Assembly (NCBI GenBank): GCA_905612375.1
Contig: CAJQRS010000016.1
Span: 1 to 34,824, forward strand
Reading direction: 5' to 3'
Length of the DNA stretch: 34,824 bases
Source of the DNA: an uncultured Candidatus Pelagibacter sp.
Lineage (GTDB): Bacteria > Pseudomonadota > Alphaproteobacteria > Pelagibacterales > Pelagibacteraceae
The position numbers and the translations under genes were made by a program. Position 1 is the stretch's first letter. Each line of letters opens with the position of its first letter. The notes beneath the pieces are model-generated. The model did no database searches. It saw nothing but the letters and a program-made list of their open reading frames with translations, and was not told the DNA's origin. Below are positions 15,793-24,114 of the stretch, one piece after another.

Positions 15793-16401
15793 ATGCTTGA
15801 AATATTTATTCAAACTTTTTTCTTGTATTTTATTGTTATTGATCCTTTGGGAACAACTCCATTATTTTTGATAGTTACTCAACACATGGAAACTAAAGAT
15901 AAGATTAAAACTGCTTTAAGTGCCACAACAATTGCAGCTGTTATACTACTATTTTTTGCATTGCTTGGCAGTTCTTTATTAAGATATTTAAACATATCTT
16001 TCCCAGCCTTTACAATTGCTGGTGGGATTATTTTATTTTTAATTTCTATGGAGATGCTGTTTGATAAGAGACAACAAAGAAAAGAAGACGATCTTGATTA
16101 TAACTCTGAAAGAGTAAGTGTATTTCCTTTAGCAACACCCTTAATAGCTGGGCCAGCTGGGATTACCTCTGTTATTGTTTCTGTTTCAGATATAGGTGAT
16201 AGCTTTACAAATCAAGCAGTAGGAATATTAGCGTTAGTTTTAGTTTTGCTTTTAACTTTTACAATTTTTTTTATTGCTTCAAAATCTTCAAAAATAATTA
16301 ATAAAAAAATAATTAGTGTAATTTCAAGAGTAATAGCAATCATTCTAGCTGGGCTAAGTGTTCAATACATTTTAGATGGGTTGAAAACTTTTTTAGTGTA
16401 G
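15793..16401 (+). CDS. MarC family integral membrane protein (UPF0056)
   Basis: A 202-residue protein with six hydrophobic helices and no signal peptide. Motifs of the MarC family are clear: FIVIDPLGTTPLFL (13-26), the FPAFTIAGGIILFLISMEM helix and the second repeat VSVFPLATPLIAGPAGITSV, where P-L-A-x-P-L-x-A-G-P is near invariant. MarC proteins were once linked to multiple antibiotic resistance, but this was not upheld and their function is unknown. It is followed after six bases by the second FkbM methyltransferase and preceded by a 26-base gap from YqaA. Confidence 0.93.
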   Translation: MLEIFIQTFFLYFIVIDPLGTTPLFLIVTQHMETKDKIKTALSATTIAAVILLFFALLGSSLLRYLNISFPAFTIAGGIILFLISMEMLFDKRQQRKEDDLDYNSERVSVFPLATPLIAGPAGITSVIVSVSDIGDSFTNQAVGILALVLVLLLTFTIFFIASKSSKIINKKIISVISRVIAIILAGLSVQYILDGLKTFLV

Positions 16402-16407
16402 GTACCT

Positions 16408-17115
16408 ATGAGTAAAATATCTAAAAACAATATTTTTTATAAATTGTATTTATATTACAATTTGTACATCCGGCATAAAGCCCTAAAGTTAAGAAGCACA
16501 TATTCCCAGCATCAAGAAGATTTATTTATTAATGATTATTTTAAAGATACAAACAATGGTTTTTATCTTGATGTGGGGTGCTACCATCCGATTAAGTATA
16601 GTAATACAGCACTACTTAATAACCGGGGTTGGCAAGGAATAAATATTGATATGAATCAAACGTCGATAGATTTATTTAATATATTAAGAAAGAAAGATAA
16701 AAATATATGTGCAGCTATTTCGAACGAAAATAAAGAAGCTATACAATATTTGGATCACGCATTTAGCCCAATAAATACATTGGTAAAAAAATTTTCCGAT
16801 ATGACTTCTAAAACTATTTCTTTCAATAACCATTCAGAAAAAAAAATTTTCATACATAAATTTAGTCAAATTGTTCAAGCACAAGAATTAAAAATAAATC
16901 AAATAGATTTTCTTAATATTGATGCAGAGGCTCATGATTTTGAAGTTTTAGAAGGTATTGATATAAGCTTTTATAAGGTCAAACTGATTTGTATAGAGAT
17001 GTTTGATTCTCAAAATCAAATTAATGAGGTAAAATTCAAGGATTATTTGATCAAATATAATTATCATCTAATAAAAATAATTGGCCCAAATGGTTTTTTT
17101 GAATTTAGAAGTTAA
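16408..17115 (+). CDS. FkbM family SAM-dependent methyltransferase (copy 2)
   Basis: A 235-residue relative of the gene at 11967-12638, about 4 kb away. Shared features: a basic N-terminal helix with LYIRHK (IYIKHK in copy 1), QHQEDLFINDYFKDTNNGFY, the SAM motif LDVGCYHPIKYSNTALL, GINIDMNQTSIDLFN, and DFLNIDAEAHDFEVLEGI. The D-x-E-G of the late motif is altered here to D-A-E-A-H, a change also seen in some FkbM proteins with a degenerate active region. It starts at ATG 16408, six bases after marC. Acceptor unknown; surface glycan methylation is plausible. Confidence 0.87.
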   Translation: MSKISKNNIFYKLYLYYNLYIRHKALKLRSTYSQHQEDLFINDYFKDTNNGFYLDVGCYHPIKYSNTALLNNRGWQGINIDMNQTSIDLFNILRKKDKNICAAISNENKEAIQYLDHAFSPINTLVKKFSDMTSKTISFNNHSEKKIFIHKFSQIVQAQELKINQIDFLNIDAEAHDFEVLEGIDISFYKVKLICIEMFDSQNQINEVKFKDYLIKYNYHLIKIIGPNGFFEFRS

Positions 17116-17154
17116 TTTATTTTTTTTTAACTTTTTTTATATAATATAACTTCA

Positions 17155-17886
17155 GTGGTAAATATAATTATTCTACAGCATATCAATATTGAAGACCCAG
17201 GTTATATCAAAGATTTAATGTTGGCTGATAATGTTAATTTGACCACTATAGAACTAGATGAAGGTGAGAAGATACCAGGTGATTTATCAAAGTTCGACGG
17301 TATGTTTTGTATGGGAGGACCCATGGATACATACATGGAAAAAGAACATCCTTGGCTAGTTGGGGAGAAAAAAAAAATTAAAGAATTTGTTGTTGATCTT
17401 AAAAAACCCTATTTAGGATTTTGTTTAGGCTGTCAGCTGTTAGGTGAAGTTGTTGGTGGTAAAGTTGTGCAATCCGAAACCCCAGAAATTGGAATAATGG
17501 ATATAAATTTTTCTAGAGAAAAAGAGAATGATATTTTGTTTTCTGCTTTCCCAGAAAAAATTAAAAGTCTACAATGGCATTCTTATGAGGTTGATGGTCT
17601 TGACAATAATAAAGATGTAACAATTTTAGCTTCATCTCCAGTTACCAAATATCAAATTTTCAAATACCAAAATCATGCTTATGGAATTCAATTTCATATA
17701 GAAATTAAAGATACAACAGTTAATGAATGGGGCTGTGTTCCTGAGTATAAACAGGCTTTAGAAGATCAATTAGGAGATGGTGCTCTAGATAAATTTGATC
17801 AAGAAGCAAAAGATAATATGCAAAGCATGAACGATTACTCTAGAATTTTATACTCGAATTTTAGGGATAAAATTATTTCTAAATAA
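17155..17886 (+). CDS. Class-I glutamine amidotransferase family protein
   Basis: A 243-residue stand-alone GATase1 domain that should hydrolyse glutamine, or act on gamma-glutamyl compounds, using a Cys-His-Glu triad. The nucleophile is Cys90 in GFCLGCQLLG, with the partners His181 and Glu183 in IQFHIEI; the oxyanion stretch MFCMGGPMDTY is at 50-60. It starts at GTG 17155, 39 bases after the FkbM gene. No synthetase partner is adjacent, which fits the GuaA-like GATase proteins of the YfeJ/PuuD-like type, whose substrates vary. It ends four bases before the convergent PsiE-like gene. Confidence 0.9.
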   Translation: MVNIIILQHINIEDPGYIKDLMLADNVNLTTIELDEGEKIPGDLSKFDGMFCMGGPMDTYMEKEHPWLVGEKKKIKEFVVDLKKPYLGFCLGCQLLGEVVGGKVVQSETPEIGIMDINFSREKENDILFSAFPEKIKSLQWHSYEVDGLDNNKDVTILASSPVTKYQIFKYQNHAYGIQFHIEIKDTTVNEWGCVPEYKQALEDQLGDGALDKFDQEAKDNMQSMNDYSRILYSNFRDKIISK

Positions 17887-17889
17887 TAT

Positions 17890-18267
17890 TTATTTTTTTC
17901 TTTTTTTAAGACCCAGCTTATCACTATGTCTTAGTCTTAAAATAACTATAGCAGATGCTATTAAGACGATTGCAACTGCCTCATAAACTAATGCAGAAGG
18001 ATCCATTTCTTTTCCTTGCAATATAATAAACCGTGCTAATGCAGTGATAGCAATCAAAAGAGGTAAAGTAATACTGATTGATTGTTGAGACCAAAAAACT
18101 CTAACCATTGCTAATACCTCTAAGTATAGAAACATCAGTAGTAGGTCAGCTAACATTACAGATTGATTTAGAAACATATTCTTAATCTCCATAACAACAG
18201 CTATTACTGTGCTAATTAAAATAATACTTAATAATACTAGCTGTAAGGTTTTAGCAATTTTTTCCAT
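17890..18267 (-). CDS. PsiE-like membrane protein
   Basis: A 125-residue protein with four hydrophobic helices (about 8-26, 37-58, 64-82, 92-110) and a basic C-terminal tail. The segment LLLMFLYLEVLAMVRVFW and the LARFIILQGKEMDP loop match the phosphate-starvation-inducible PsiE family. Function is unknown. Its ATG overlaps the stop of the upstream gene by one base (TAATG). No pho box is recognisable, so phosphate control is not claimed. It is the last gene of the minus-strand run that starts at 23273. Confidence 0.82.
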   Translation of the reverse strand: MEKIAKTLQLVLLSIILISTVIAVVMEIKNMFLNQSVMLADLLLMFLYLEVLAMVRVFWSQQSISITLPLLIAITALARFIILQGKEMDPSALVYEAVAIVLIASAIVILRLRHSDKLGLKKRKK

Positions 18268-18725
18268 TATTTTACTTTACTAAAAGGTAGCCATTTTTCA
18301 AATGCTGATTTAGATGGTCCATCATAGGGAATAGAATAAGAGTTAGAGTGAGGGCTTGTTAATATCTCTATCCCTTTAGAAAATACAAAAATAAATACGA
18401 TCACAAAAACTATTACCATTATCTTAAAAGGATCAAAATTTTTTGTTTGAAATACACTATTGGATTTTTGCTCAGCCTTATGAAATTGTTTGAAGGTCAT
18501 GTAAACTGCAAATATTAAACCGACGTGCGCAACGTAGAGACCAGCCCAACCAAATGCAAAGGTTGTATAAGAAAATATATAAAGACTGAAAACAGTTGTC
18601 CAAACAAAACTTAGAACCAATAGAATTTGTAACCTTACTGATCTTGGTAATGCTCTTAAATCATTCTTACTGTCATCAAATAAGATGTTGGCACTATCTA
18701 TCATCCAATTTTTTAATGAATCCAT
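18267..18725 (-). CDS. Membrane protein of unknown function
   Basis: A 152-residue protein with three hydrophobic helices (about 32-51, 57-76, 100-118) and a polar C-terminus rich in Ser and Pro. I do not recognise a family. The N-terminal 30 residues are amphipathic and charged. It is translationally coupled to the PsiE-like gene (one shared base), so they may form a membrane pair. The gap upstream to the DsbA-like gene is 54 bases. No signal peptide is evident. Confidence 0.65.
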   Translation of the reverse strand: MDSLKNWMIDSANILFDDSKNDLRALPRSVRLQILLVLSFVWTTVFSLYIFSYTTFAFGWAGLYVAHVGLIFAVYMTFKQFHKAEQKSNSVFQTKNFDPFKIMVIVFVIVFIFVFSKGIEILTSPHSNSYSIPYDGPSKSAFEKWLPFSKVK

Positions 18726-18779
18726 GTAATTATTTTAATTGTTTTCAAGACTAAAACAAAGGTCTATTTGTCCATTTTG

Positions 18780-19397
18780 TCATTCTAAGTTGGCTTTTAT
18801 TACATTTTCTAAGTTTGCAGAACTTTGAGCTCCCGAAACAACATCTTTTCCAATTTCAAAGAAGGGGACACCATTAATTTCTTTTTCTTTTGCAATACCA
18901 ATATAAGAATTAACTTTTTCAACATTGTTTGAATTTAAAAAATTATTTACCTCACTTTCTTTAATATTAAATTCTGTTGCAATATTAATTAAAATTTCTT
19001 TATTTCCAATATCAAGACCTTCAACAAAGTATGAGTGATATATTTTTTCTTTAACCTGATTTTGTACATTTGTCTGCCCAGCTAATTTGATCAATAGATG
19101 AGAAAGTACTGTATTGGGTGTTTTCTTGATATTATTAAGATTAAAATTAAGATCTTCTTTTTTAGCTTCTTCAGTCATACGATCATACATTGGTTGAGCA
19201 AATTCTTTTCCACCAAATTTCATTTTTAAATATTGATTTCTTTCAACTCCTTCTTTTGGCATATCTGGATTTAATTGATATGGAACATGCTCTATCTCAA
19301 ACTTAGTTTCAGGAAAATTTTTTACAGCCTTATTTAGTTTTGTCTGACCAATAAAACACCAACCACAAATCGTATCTGCAAATACTCTTATAATCAT
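18780..19397 (-). CDS. DsbA family thiol oxidoreductase (FrnE-like)
   Basis: A 205-residue thioredoxin-fold protein with an inserted helical domain. The active-site pair is C11-G-W-C14 at the end of the first strand (FADTICGWCFIGQ), and the cis-Pro loop is NGVPFFEIG. The HVPYQLNPDMP segment after the second strand and the overall pattern match the FrnE/DsbA-like or 2-hydroxychromene-2-carboxylate isomerase group. No signal peptide is present, so it is cytosolic, unlike periplasmic DsbA. It starts three bases after the stop of the photolyase homologue. Its substrate is unknown; polyketide-associated or redox-stress roles are reported for FrnE. Confidence 0.87.
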   Translation of the reverse strand: MIIRVFADTICGWCFIGQTKLNKAVKNFPETKFEIEHVPYQLNPDMPKEGVERNQYLKMKFGGKEFAQPMYDRMTEEAKKEDLNFNLNNIKKTPNTVLSHLLIKLAGQTNVQNQVKEKIYHSYFVEGLDIGNKEILINIATEFNIKESEVNNFLNSNNVEKVNSYIGIAKEKEINGVPFFEIGKDVVSGAQSSANLENVIKANLE

Positions 19398-19400
19398 TTT

Positions 19401-20546
19401 TTAATTAAACTTTGTAACTATCTTGGGTATATAATTTTTAAAATTAAAAAAACCTTTATTACAAAACTGCCATGAAAATTGATCTATTTCACGATAAATA
19501 AATTCTATATTCTTTAATTCACAAAGTTGTAAGTAGTCTAAATTCTCTCCAACTGTTGGATAAAGTGCATAAACTGGTTCTTTAATATTCTTAAGTTCAT
19601 CAATTTTAATTACTTCCGTTGTAATTGATTTTTTTTTAAGCCTATTTAACTGGTCATTAATTAAAAGAGTTTTAAAATTTAGTGTATTTTCACTTAATTG
19701 AATTTGTCGTGTTTCATTTGTATTTGAAATTATTAAGATCTTTTTAAAGTTGTGGCCCTTAAAATCAGTAAACTCCATTGCAAGATTGTTATCAAACACT
19801 AATAATACCTTGTCTTCTAATAAATGAGGGTTGGTAAAGCTCTTTTCTACAACTGAATAGCTTTTTTCAGTAATTTTTGGAGCAGCTTCTTCATTTATTT
19901 TAATATTTTGAAATCGATTATTAGTAAATTTTTTTATATTCCATTCTGTAGCTAGATAATTTTTCCCCTGTGTTTGAATTCCAGCAACCCATCTCCAACC
20001 TAAAGTATTAGAAGCGGCATCTCCATCAAATAAATGTTTCATAAAAAATTCTGCACCAAGTTGCCAGGGTAAATTTAATGTAAAAATCCAAATACTAGCA
20101 AACCACATTCGTGTATGATTATGAAGATAGTTAAATTCCTTAAGTTCATTTACCCATTGATTAAAACACTCAATACTTGTTTTACCTTCTGTAGCATCAA
20201 GGTAATCCTTATTATCTTTCAAGTTTTCTTTTATATCTTTTAATTCTTTTAAGTAGTCTGTCCAAACGTTTGGCCTTAATTCGAGCCAACCTTTCCAATA
20301 AACTCTCCAAAGAACCTCTTGAATAAATTTTTCATTTTTTACAAATGAAAACTTTTTTAATGATTTATTAATAATCTCCAGCTCATTAATTAAACCATGG
20401 TTTACATAGGGTGATAAGCATGAGGTGTTAACTCTTTTTTGAGGACCAAAATCAAAATTTCTTAACTTAGAATATTCTAAAAGATTATTTTCAATAAATT
20501 GATTTAACTCCCCAACAGCCTCAGTCCTTGAACCTTTAAATTTCAT
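19401..20546 (-). CDS. Photolyase-family protein with domains in reversed order
   Basis: A 381-residue protein whose N-terminal half is the FAD-binding domain of photolyases, although classical members carry it at the C-terminus. Motifs: TSCLSPYVNHGL (41-52), FIQEVLWRVYWKGWLELRP (74-92), YLHNHTRMWFASIWIF (140-155) and HLFDGDAASNTLGWRWVAGIQ (171-191). From about residue 246 a VLLVFDNNLA strand, LIISNT and alternating strand/helix pattern suggests the Rossmann antenna domain placed after the FAD domain. It lacks clear antenna-binding motifs. I recall FAD-first relatives in marine Alphaproteobacteria annotated only as FAD-binding domain proteins. It follows argG by six bases. DNA repair or light sensing are both possible. 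Confidence 0.85.
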   Translation of the reverse strand: MKFKGSRTEAVGELNQFIENNLLEYSKLRNFDFGPQKRVNTSCLSPYVNHGLINELEIINKSLKKFSFVKNEKFIQEVLWRVYWKGWLELRPNVWTDYLKELKDIKENLKDNKDYLDATEGKTSIECFNQWVNELKEFNYLHNHTRMWFASIWIFTLNLPWQLGAEFFMKHLFDGDAASNTLGWRWVAGIQTQGKNYLATEWNIKKFTNNRFQNIKINEEAAPKITEKSYSVVEKSFTNPHLLEDKVLLVFDNNLAMEFTDFKGHNFKKILIISNTNETRQIQLSENTLNFKTLLINDQLNRLKKKSITTEVIKIDELKNIKEPVYALYPTVGENLDYLQLCELKNIEFIYREIDQFSWQFCNKGFFNFKNYIPKIVTKFN

Positions 20547-20552
20547 AATGAA

Positions 20553-21737
20553 TTATCTTAATTGTTTTTTATGAAAATTAATAAACTTTTCTACGTTTGA
20601 TTTATTAAAAGTTTTGTTTTCTTCAAAAGAAACTTTTTTCATTGAGTAAGCACTACTTTTTGTTTGTCTAGACATTATAGTTATATTGCCCTTGTATAGT
20701 TTGAGTTTAATAGAACCATTTACTTTACTCTTTTTAAGATCCACAATCTTTTGAAGTTTTAATCTTGCTTTTGAGTACCAGTAACCATTGTAAATAAGTG
20801 CAGCATATTTTGGCATAATTTCATCTTTTTTATGCATGGTTTCTTTATCTAAAGTAACTGATTCAATAGCTCTATGTGCTGACATCAGTAATGTGCCACC
20901 TGGTGTTTCATAAACACCTCTAGATTTAATCCCAATAAATCTATTTTCAACTAAATCAACTCTACCTATTCCATTTTTACCAGCAACCTCATTAAGTTTT
21001 TCCAACAAGTTTCCAGGCGATAATTTTTTACTATTTACAGTTATTGGATCTCCATTTTTAAATCCTATAGTTACGAAGGAAGCTTTGTTAGGTGCTTTTT
21101 CAGGAGACACAGTTCTTTGAAAAAGAAATTCTGGAGCTGCGTTTTTTGGGTTTTCTAAAACCTTACCTTCAGTTGATGTATGATATAAATTATCATCAAT
21201 AGAAAAAGGGGGAGCACCTTTTTTATCTGTTGGAATTGGGATATTATTTTCTTTTGCATATTTAATTAAATCAGTTCTAGAGTTTAATTTCCATATTCTC
21301 CAGGGAGCAATAATTTTTATCTTAGGACCAAAATAATGATAGCCCAATTCAAATCTTACTTGGTCATTCCCTTTTCCAGTTGACCCATGTGATACAGCAT
21401 ATGCACCATATTTTTTTGCAGCAGCAATTTGACGTTTTGCAATTAATGGTCTTGCAATTGAAGTGCCCAATAAATAAACACCCTCATAAATTGCGTGACC
21501 TCTAAGCATTGGAAAGACATAATCTTTTACAAAAACATCCTTTAAATCTTCAATAACAATATTTTTAACACCTAATTTTTTAGCATTCTTTATAATTTTT
21601 TTTCTATCAATTTTTTGACCAACATTAGCTGTGTAACAGATAACTTCAGCATCGTAATTTTCTTGAAGCCATTTTAAAATAATAGATGTGTCTAACCCAC
21701 CCGAATAAGCGAGTACAATTTTTTTTTTGGGTTTCAT
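20553..21737 (-). CDS. argG: Argininosuccinate synthase
   Basis: Joins citrulline and aspartate using ATP in arginine synthesis. The 394-residue product has the N-type pyrophosphatase loop AYSGGLDTSIILKWL (9-23), HGSTGKGNDQVRFELG for citrulline/ATP binding and the GRVDLVENRFIGIKSRG tetramer/active-site segment. Length is normal. It sits in a minus-strand run behind IalB-like and tas-like genes and ahead of the photolyase homologue; no other arg gene is in the window, so the operon is not arginine-specific. No ArgR site is recognisable. Confidence 0.97.
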   Translation of the reverse strand: MKPKKKIVLAYSGGLDTSIILKWLQENYDAEVICYTANVGQKIDRKKIIKNAKKLGVKNIVIEDLKDVFVKDYVFPMLRGHAIYEGVYLLGTSIARPLIAKRQIAAAKKYGAYAVSHGSTGKGNDQVRFELGYHYFGPKIKIIAPWRIWKLNSRTDLIKYAKENNIPIPTDKKGAPPFSIDDNLYHTSTEGKVLENPKNAAPEFLFQRTVSPEKAPNKASFVTIGFKNGDPITVNSKKLSPGNLLEKLNEVAGKNGIGRVDLVENRFIGIKSRGVYETPGGTLLMSAHRAIESVTLDKETMHKKDEIMPKYAALIYNGYWYSKARLKLQKIVDLKKSKVNGSIKLKLYKGNITIMSRQTKSSAYSMKKVSFEENKTFNKSNVEKFINFHKKQLR

Positions 21738-21741
21738 TTAT

Positions 21742-22248
21742 TTAGCTACAGTTTGCTTTGGTAGCCTTATATGCTTTCGTAAAACCTAATAATGAGTAAT
21801 GATCAATTGTCTGGGACCCTTTTAGGTTATGCGCCTTAACCATTATTCGGGATCCTTTTTGCATAGTTTTGATCATTTTTTTTTCAAATTTATTATCTGT
21901 AATCCAGGCAAAATTTTCTTGAATAATATCGAATATATATTTATTTTTTCCTGATATTGCCTTTATAGAATTTTTATTATTAAAATCATAACCACTAGTA
22001 ATACTAATTTCATTGGTTATATCTTCCCCCGGTCTAAAACTAATAAATAATCTTGCTTCTCGAGTACTTGTTTTTGGAGCCTGTAACACAGGTTTAGATT
22101 GTGCAAAACAAACTTTACCTTTTTCATTATTAATTACATATGTTTCCCAGTCTTTATGGGTACCCATTTTTTTAACTTCTTCAGCATTAACTTGATTAGC
22201 AAAAGTAGCTAAGAATATTATAAATATAAATTTTTTAATTATGGACAT
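21742..22248 (-). CDS. Invasion-associated locus B (IalB) family protein
   Basis: A 168-residue exported protein. Residues 1-22 are a signal peptide ending NQVNA before EEVKK. The mature domain has W-E-T-Y (residues 34-37), a conserved Cys pair (Cys47 in KVCFAQSKP and C167 near the C-terminus) and the EISITSGYDF segment, all typical of the IalB fold seen across Alphaproteobacteria. The name comes from Bartonella erythrocyte invasion, but free-living bacteria have many copies, so a periplasmic or envelope role is more likely. It overlaps the 3-prime end of the aldo/keto reductase gene by ten bases. Confidence 0.85.
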   Translation of the reverse strand: MSIIKKFIFIIFLATFANQVNAEEVKKMGTHKDWETYVINNEKGKVCFAQSKPVLQAPKTSTREARLFISFRPGEDITNEISITSGYDFNNKNSIKAISGKNKYIFDIIQENFAWITDNKFEKKMIKTMQKGSRIMVKAHNLKGSQTIDHYSLLGFTKAYKATKANCS

Positions 22249-23273
22249 GGATTAGGATATATAGCCTGTACTTCATTAATTTCATTAAAAATATCGTCTG
22301 TTAATTTTATATTTACACTTTCTATATTTGTTTTCAACTGTTCCATGGTTGTAGCTCCAATAATAACTGATGTTACAAAAGGTTGGATTTCTAGAAACTT
22401 TAAAGACATTTGGGCTAAATCAAGATTGTGTTTTTTAGCTATTTTATAATACGCTTCTACTACCTTATCAGTGTTTGGTTTTTGATATCTGGTCCAAAAA
22501 TTACCATCTCTTTCCATTCTAGAGTTTTTTGGTATTTGGTTATTTCTGTATTTTCCAGACAAGTAACCACAAGCCAAAGGAGAGTATGCTAATAAACCAG
22601 CCTTTTCTCTGATAGATATTTCTGCAAGACCAACTTCATATGTTCTATTTAATAAGTTGTAAGGGTTTTGAACTGAATGCACTCTTGGAAGATTTTTTTC
22701 TTTAGACAATTCTAAATATTTAGATAGTCCCCAAGGAGTTTCATTGGATACACCAATATGTTTAATTTTCCCTTGATCTATAAATTTTTTTAAACATCCC
22801 AAGATATCTTCAAATTTAGTCCACTCGCTATCATTATGTTCATATCCCAGTTTACCAAAAAAATTTGTTTTTCTTTCAGGCCAATGCAATTGATATAAAT
22901 CAATATAGTCAGTTTTTAATCTTTTTAAACTTCCTTCAAGAGCTGTTGTAATATTTTTTTCGCCAAACTGATTTCCACCACCCCTTACATATTCTCTCAT
23001 GGGCCCACAAACTTTAGAGGCTAAAATTACCTTGTCTCTCTTTTTAGTTTTTTCAAACCAGTTTCCAATAATTACTTCTGTGTCTCCAAATGTTTCTTGT
23101 TTAGGAGGTATTGAATAAATTTCTGCTGTATCCCAAAAGTTTACACCATGATCTAAAGCATAATCCATTTGCTCAAAACCTTCTTCTTGAGTGTTTTGCT
23201 CACCCCAAGTCATTGTTCCTAGACAAATTGTGCTAACTTTTAGGTCGGTATTTCCTAATTTTTTATAATTCAT
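22239..23273 (-). CDS. tas: Aldo/keto reductase, Tas-like
   Basis: A 344-residue NADP(H)-dependent TIM-barrel reductase closely patterned on E. coli Tas. The tetrad is Asp48 and Tyr53 (FWDTAEIYS), Lys87 (ILASKV) and His130 (DLYQLHWPERK). Additional match: NFFGKLGYEHNDSEW, GVSNETPWGLSKYL, QNPYNLLNRTYEVGLAE and IIGATTMEQLKTNIES, which align segment by segment with Tas. E. coli tas can complement tyrosine auxotrophy in starvation-linked selection, but the physiological substrate is unknown. First gene of a seven-gene minus-strand run, divergent from the Bax-inhibitor gene across 59 bases. Confidence 0.92.
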   Translation of the reverse strand: MNYKKLGNTDLKVSTICLGTMTWGEQNTQEEGFEQMDYALDHGVNFWDTAEIYSIPPKQETFGDTEVIIGNWFEKTKKRDKVILASKVCGPMREYVRGGGNQFGEKNITTALEGSLKRLKTDYIDLYQLHWPERKTNFFGKLGYEHNDSEWTKFEDILGCLKKFIDQGKIKHIGVSNETPWGLSKYLELSKEKNLPRVHSVQNPYNLLNRTYEVGLAEISIREKAGLLAYSPLACGYLSGKYRNNQIPKNSRMERDGNFWTRYQKPNTDKVVEAYYKIAKKHNLDLAQMSLKFLEIQPFVTSVIIGATTMEQLKTNIESVNIKLTDDIFNEINEVQAIYPNPCP

Positions 23274-23332
23274 AATTTTTAACCTTATTAAGACATCTTG
23301 AAATAATAGTAAAAGGCTATTATATGTAAGTC

Positions 23333-24094
23333 ATGATATTCAATAAACAAAATTTGCTAAACAAAGTAAAAGAAGCCCAACAATCAACAGTAGTAATGGA
23401 TGAGGGCTTAAGAGCCTACATGCTTAAAGTTTATAACTACATGGCTTCTGGTATTCTATTAACTGGACTTGTGTCTTTAATATTTTTTAAATTGTCTGTA
23501 GTAACAGATGCTAACGGATCTATTGTTGCTTTAACAAGCATAGGAAACACAATTTTTCTTTCAGGTTTTAAATGGATTGTAATGTTAGCTCCGCTTGGAG
23601 TTGTTTTTTACATGAGTGCTAAAATTAATAAAATGGCGGCATCTACTGCACAAACAACCTTTTGGGTTTTTGCTTCATTAATGGGAATTTCACTATCCTC
23701 TATATTTCTAACTTATACTGGTGCCAGTATTACTAGAGTATTTTTTATTACTTCAATTACTTTTGGTGCAATGAGTCTGTATGGTTACACAACTAAAAGA
23801 GATCTTACAAAATTAGGATCTTTCTTGATGATGGGTCTAATAGGAATTATTGTAGCATCAGTTGTTAATATGTTTATGAAATCTACGATGATGGATTTCG
23901 TTATCTCAATCTTAGGAGTTTTAATTTTTGTAGGCCTTACCGCTTATGATACTCAAAAAATTAAAAACATGTATGCAGCAAGTGATACAGGTGAGTTGAT
24001 GGGTAAAAAAGCTGTAATGGGTGCCTTAACTCTTTACTTAGACTTTATAAACTTATTTATAATGTTATTAAGATTATTTGGTCAAAGACGATAA
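23333..24094 (+). CDS. Bax inhibitor-1 / YccA family membrane protein
   Basis: A 253-residue polytopic membrane protein with seven helices beginning near residue 35. Conserved BI-1 features are LRAYMLKVYNYMASGILLTG (23-42), FITSITFGAMSLYGYTTKRD with the helix-5 signature, GLTAYDTQKIKNMY (198-211 region, containing the pore-associated Asp) and ALTLYLDFINLFIMLLRLFG at the C-terminus. Bacterial members form pH-sensitive Ca2+-leak channels or modulate FtsH. It is monocistronic or paired with the small gene 20 bases downstream. Confidence 0.95.
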   Translation: MIFNKQNLLNKVKEAQQSTVVMDEGLRAYMLKVYNYMASGILLTGLVSLIFFKLSVVTDANGSIVALTSIGNTIFLSGFKWIVMLAPLGVVFYMSAKINKMAASTAQTTFWVFASLMGISLSSIFLTYTGASITRVFFITSITFGAMSLYGYTTKRDLTKLGSFLMMGLIGIIVASVVNMFMKSTMMDFVISILGVLIFVGLTAYDTQKIKNMYAASDTGELMGKKAVMGALTLYLDFINLFIMLLRLFGQRR

Positions 24095-24114
24095 TTAAAT
24101 TTTCAGTTTCTTAA

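Noticed and set aside
17368-17377. A10 run inside the glutamine amidotransferase as a programmed frameshift
   Set aside because: The reading frame is intact through the run and beyond, and similar A runs are common in this AT-rich coding DNA.
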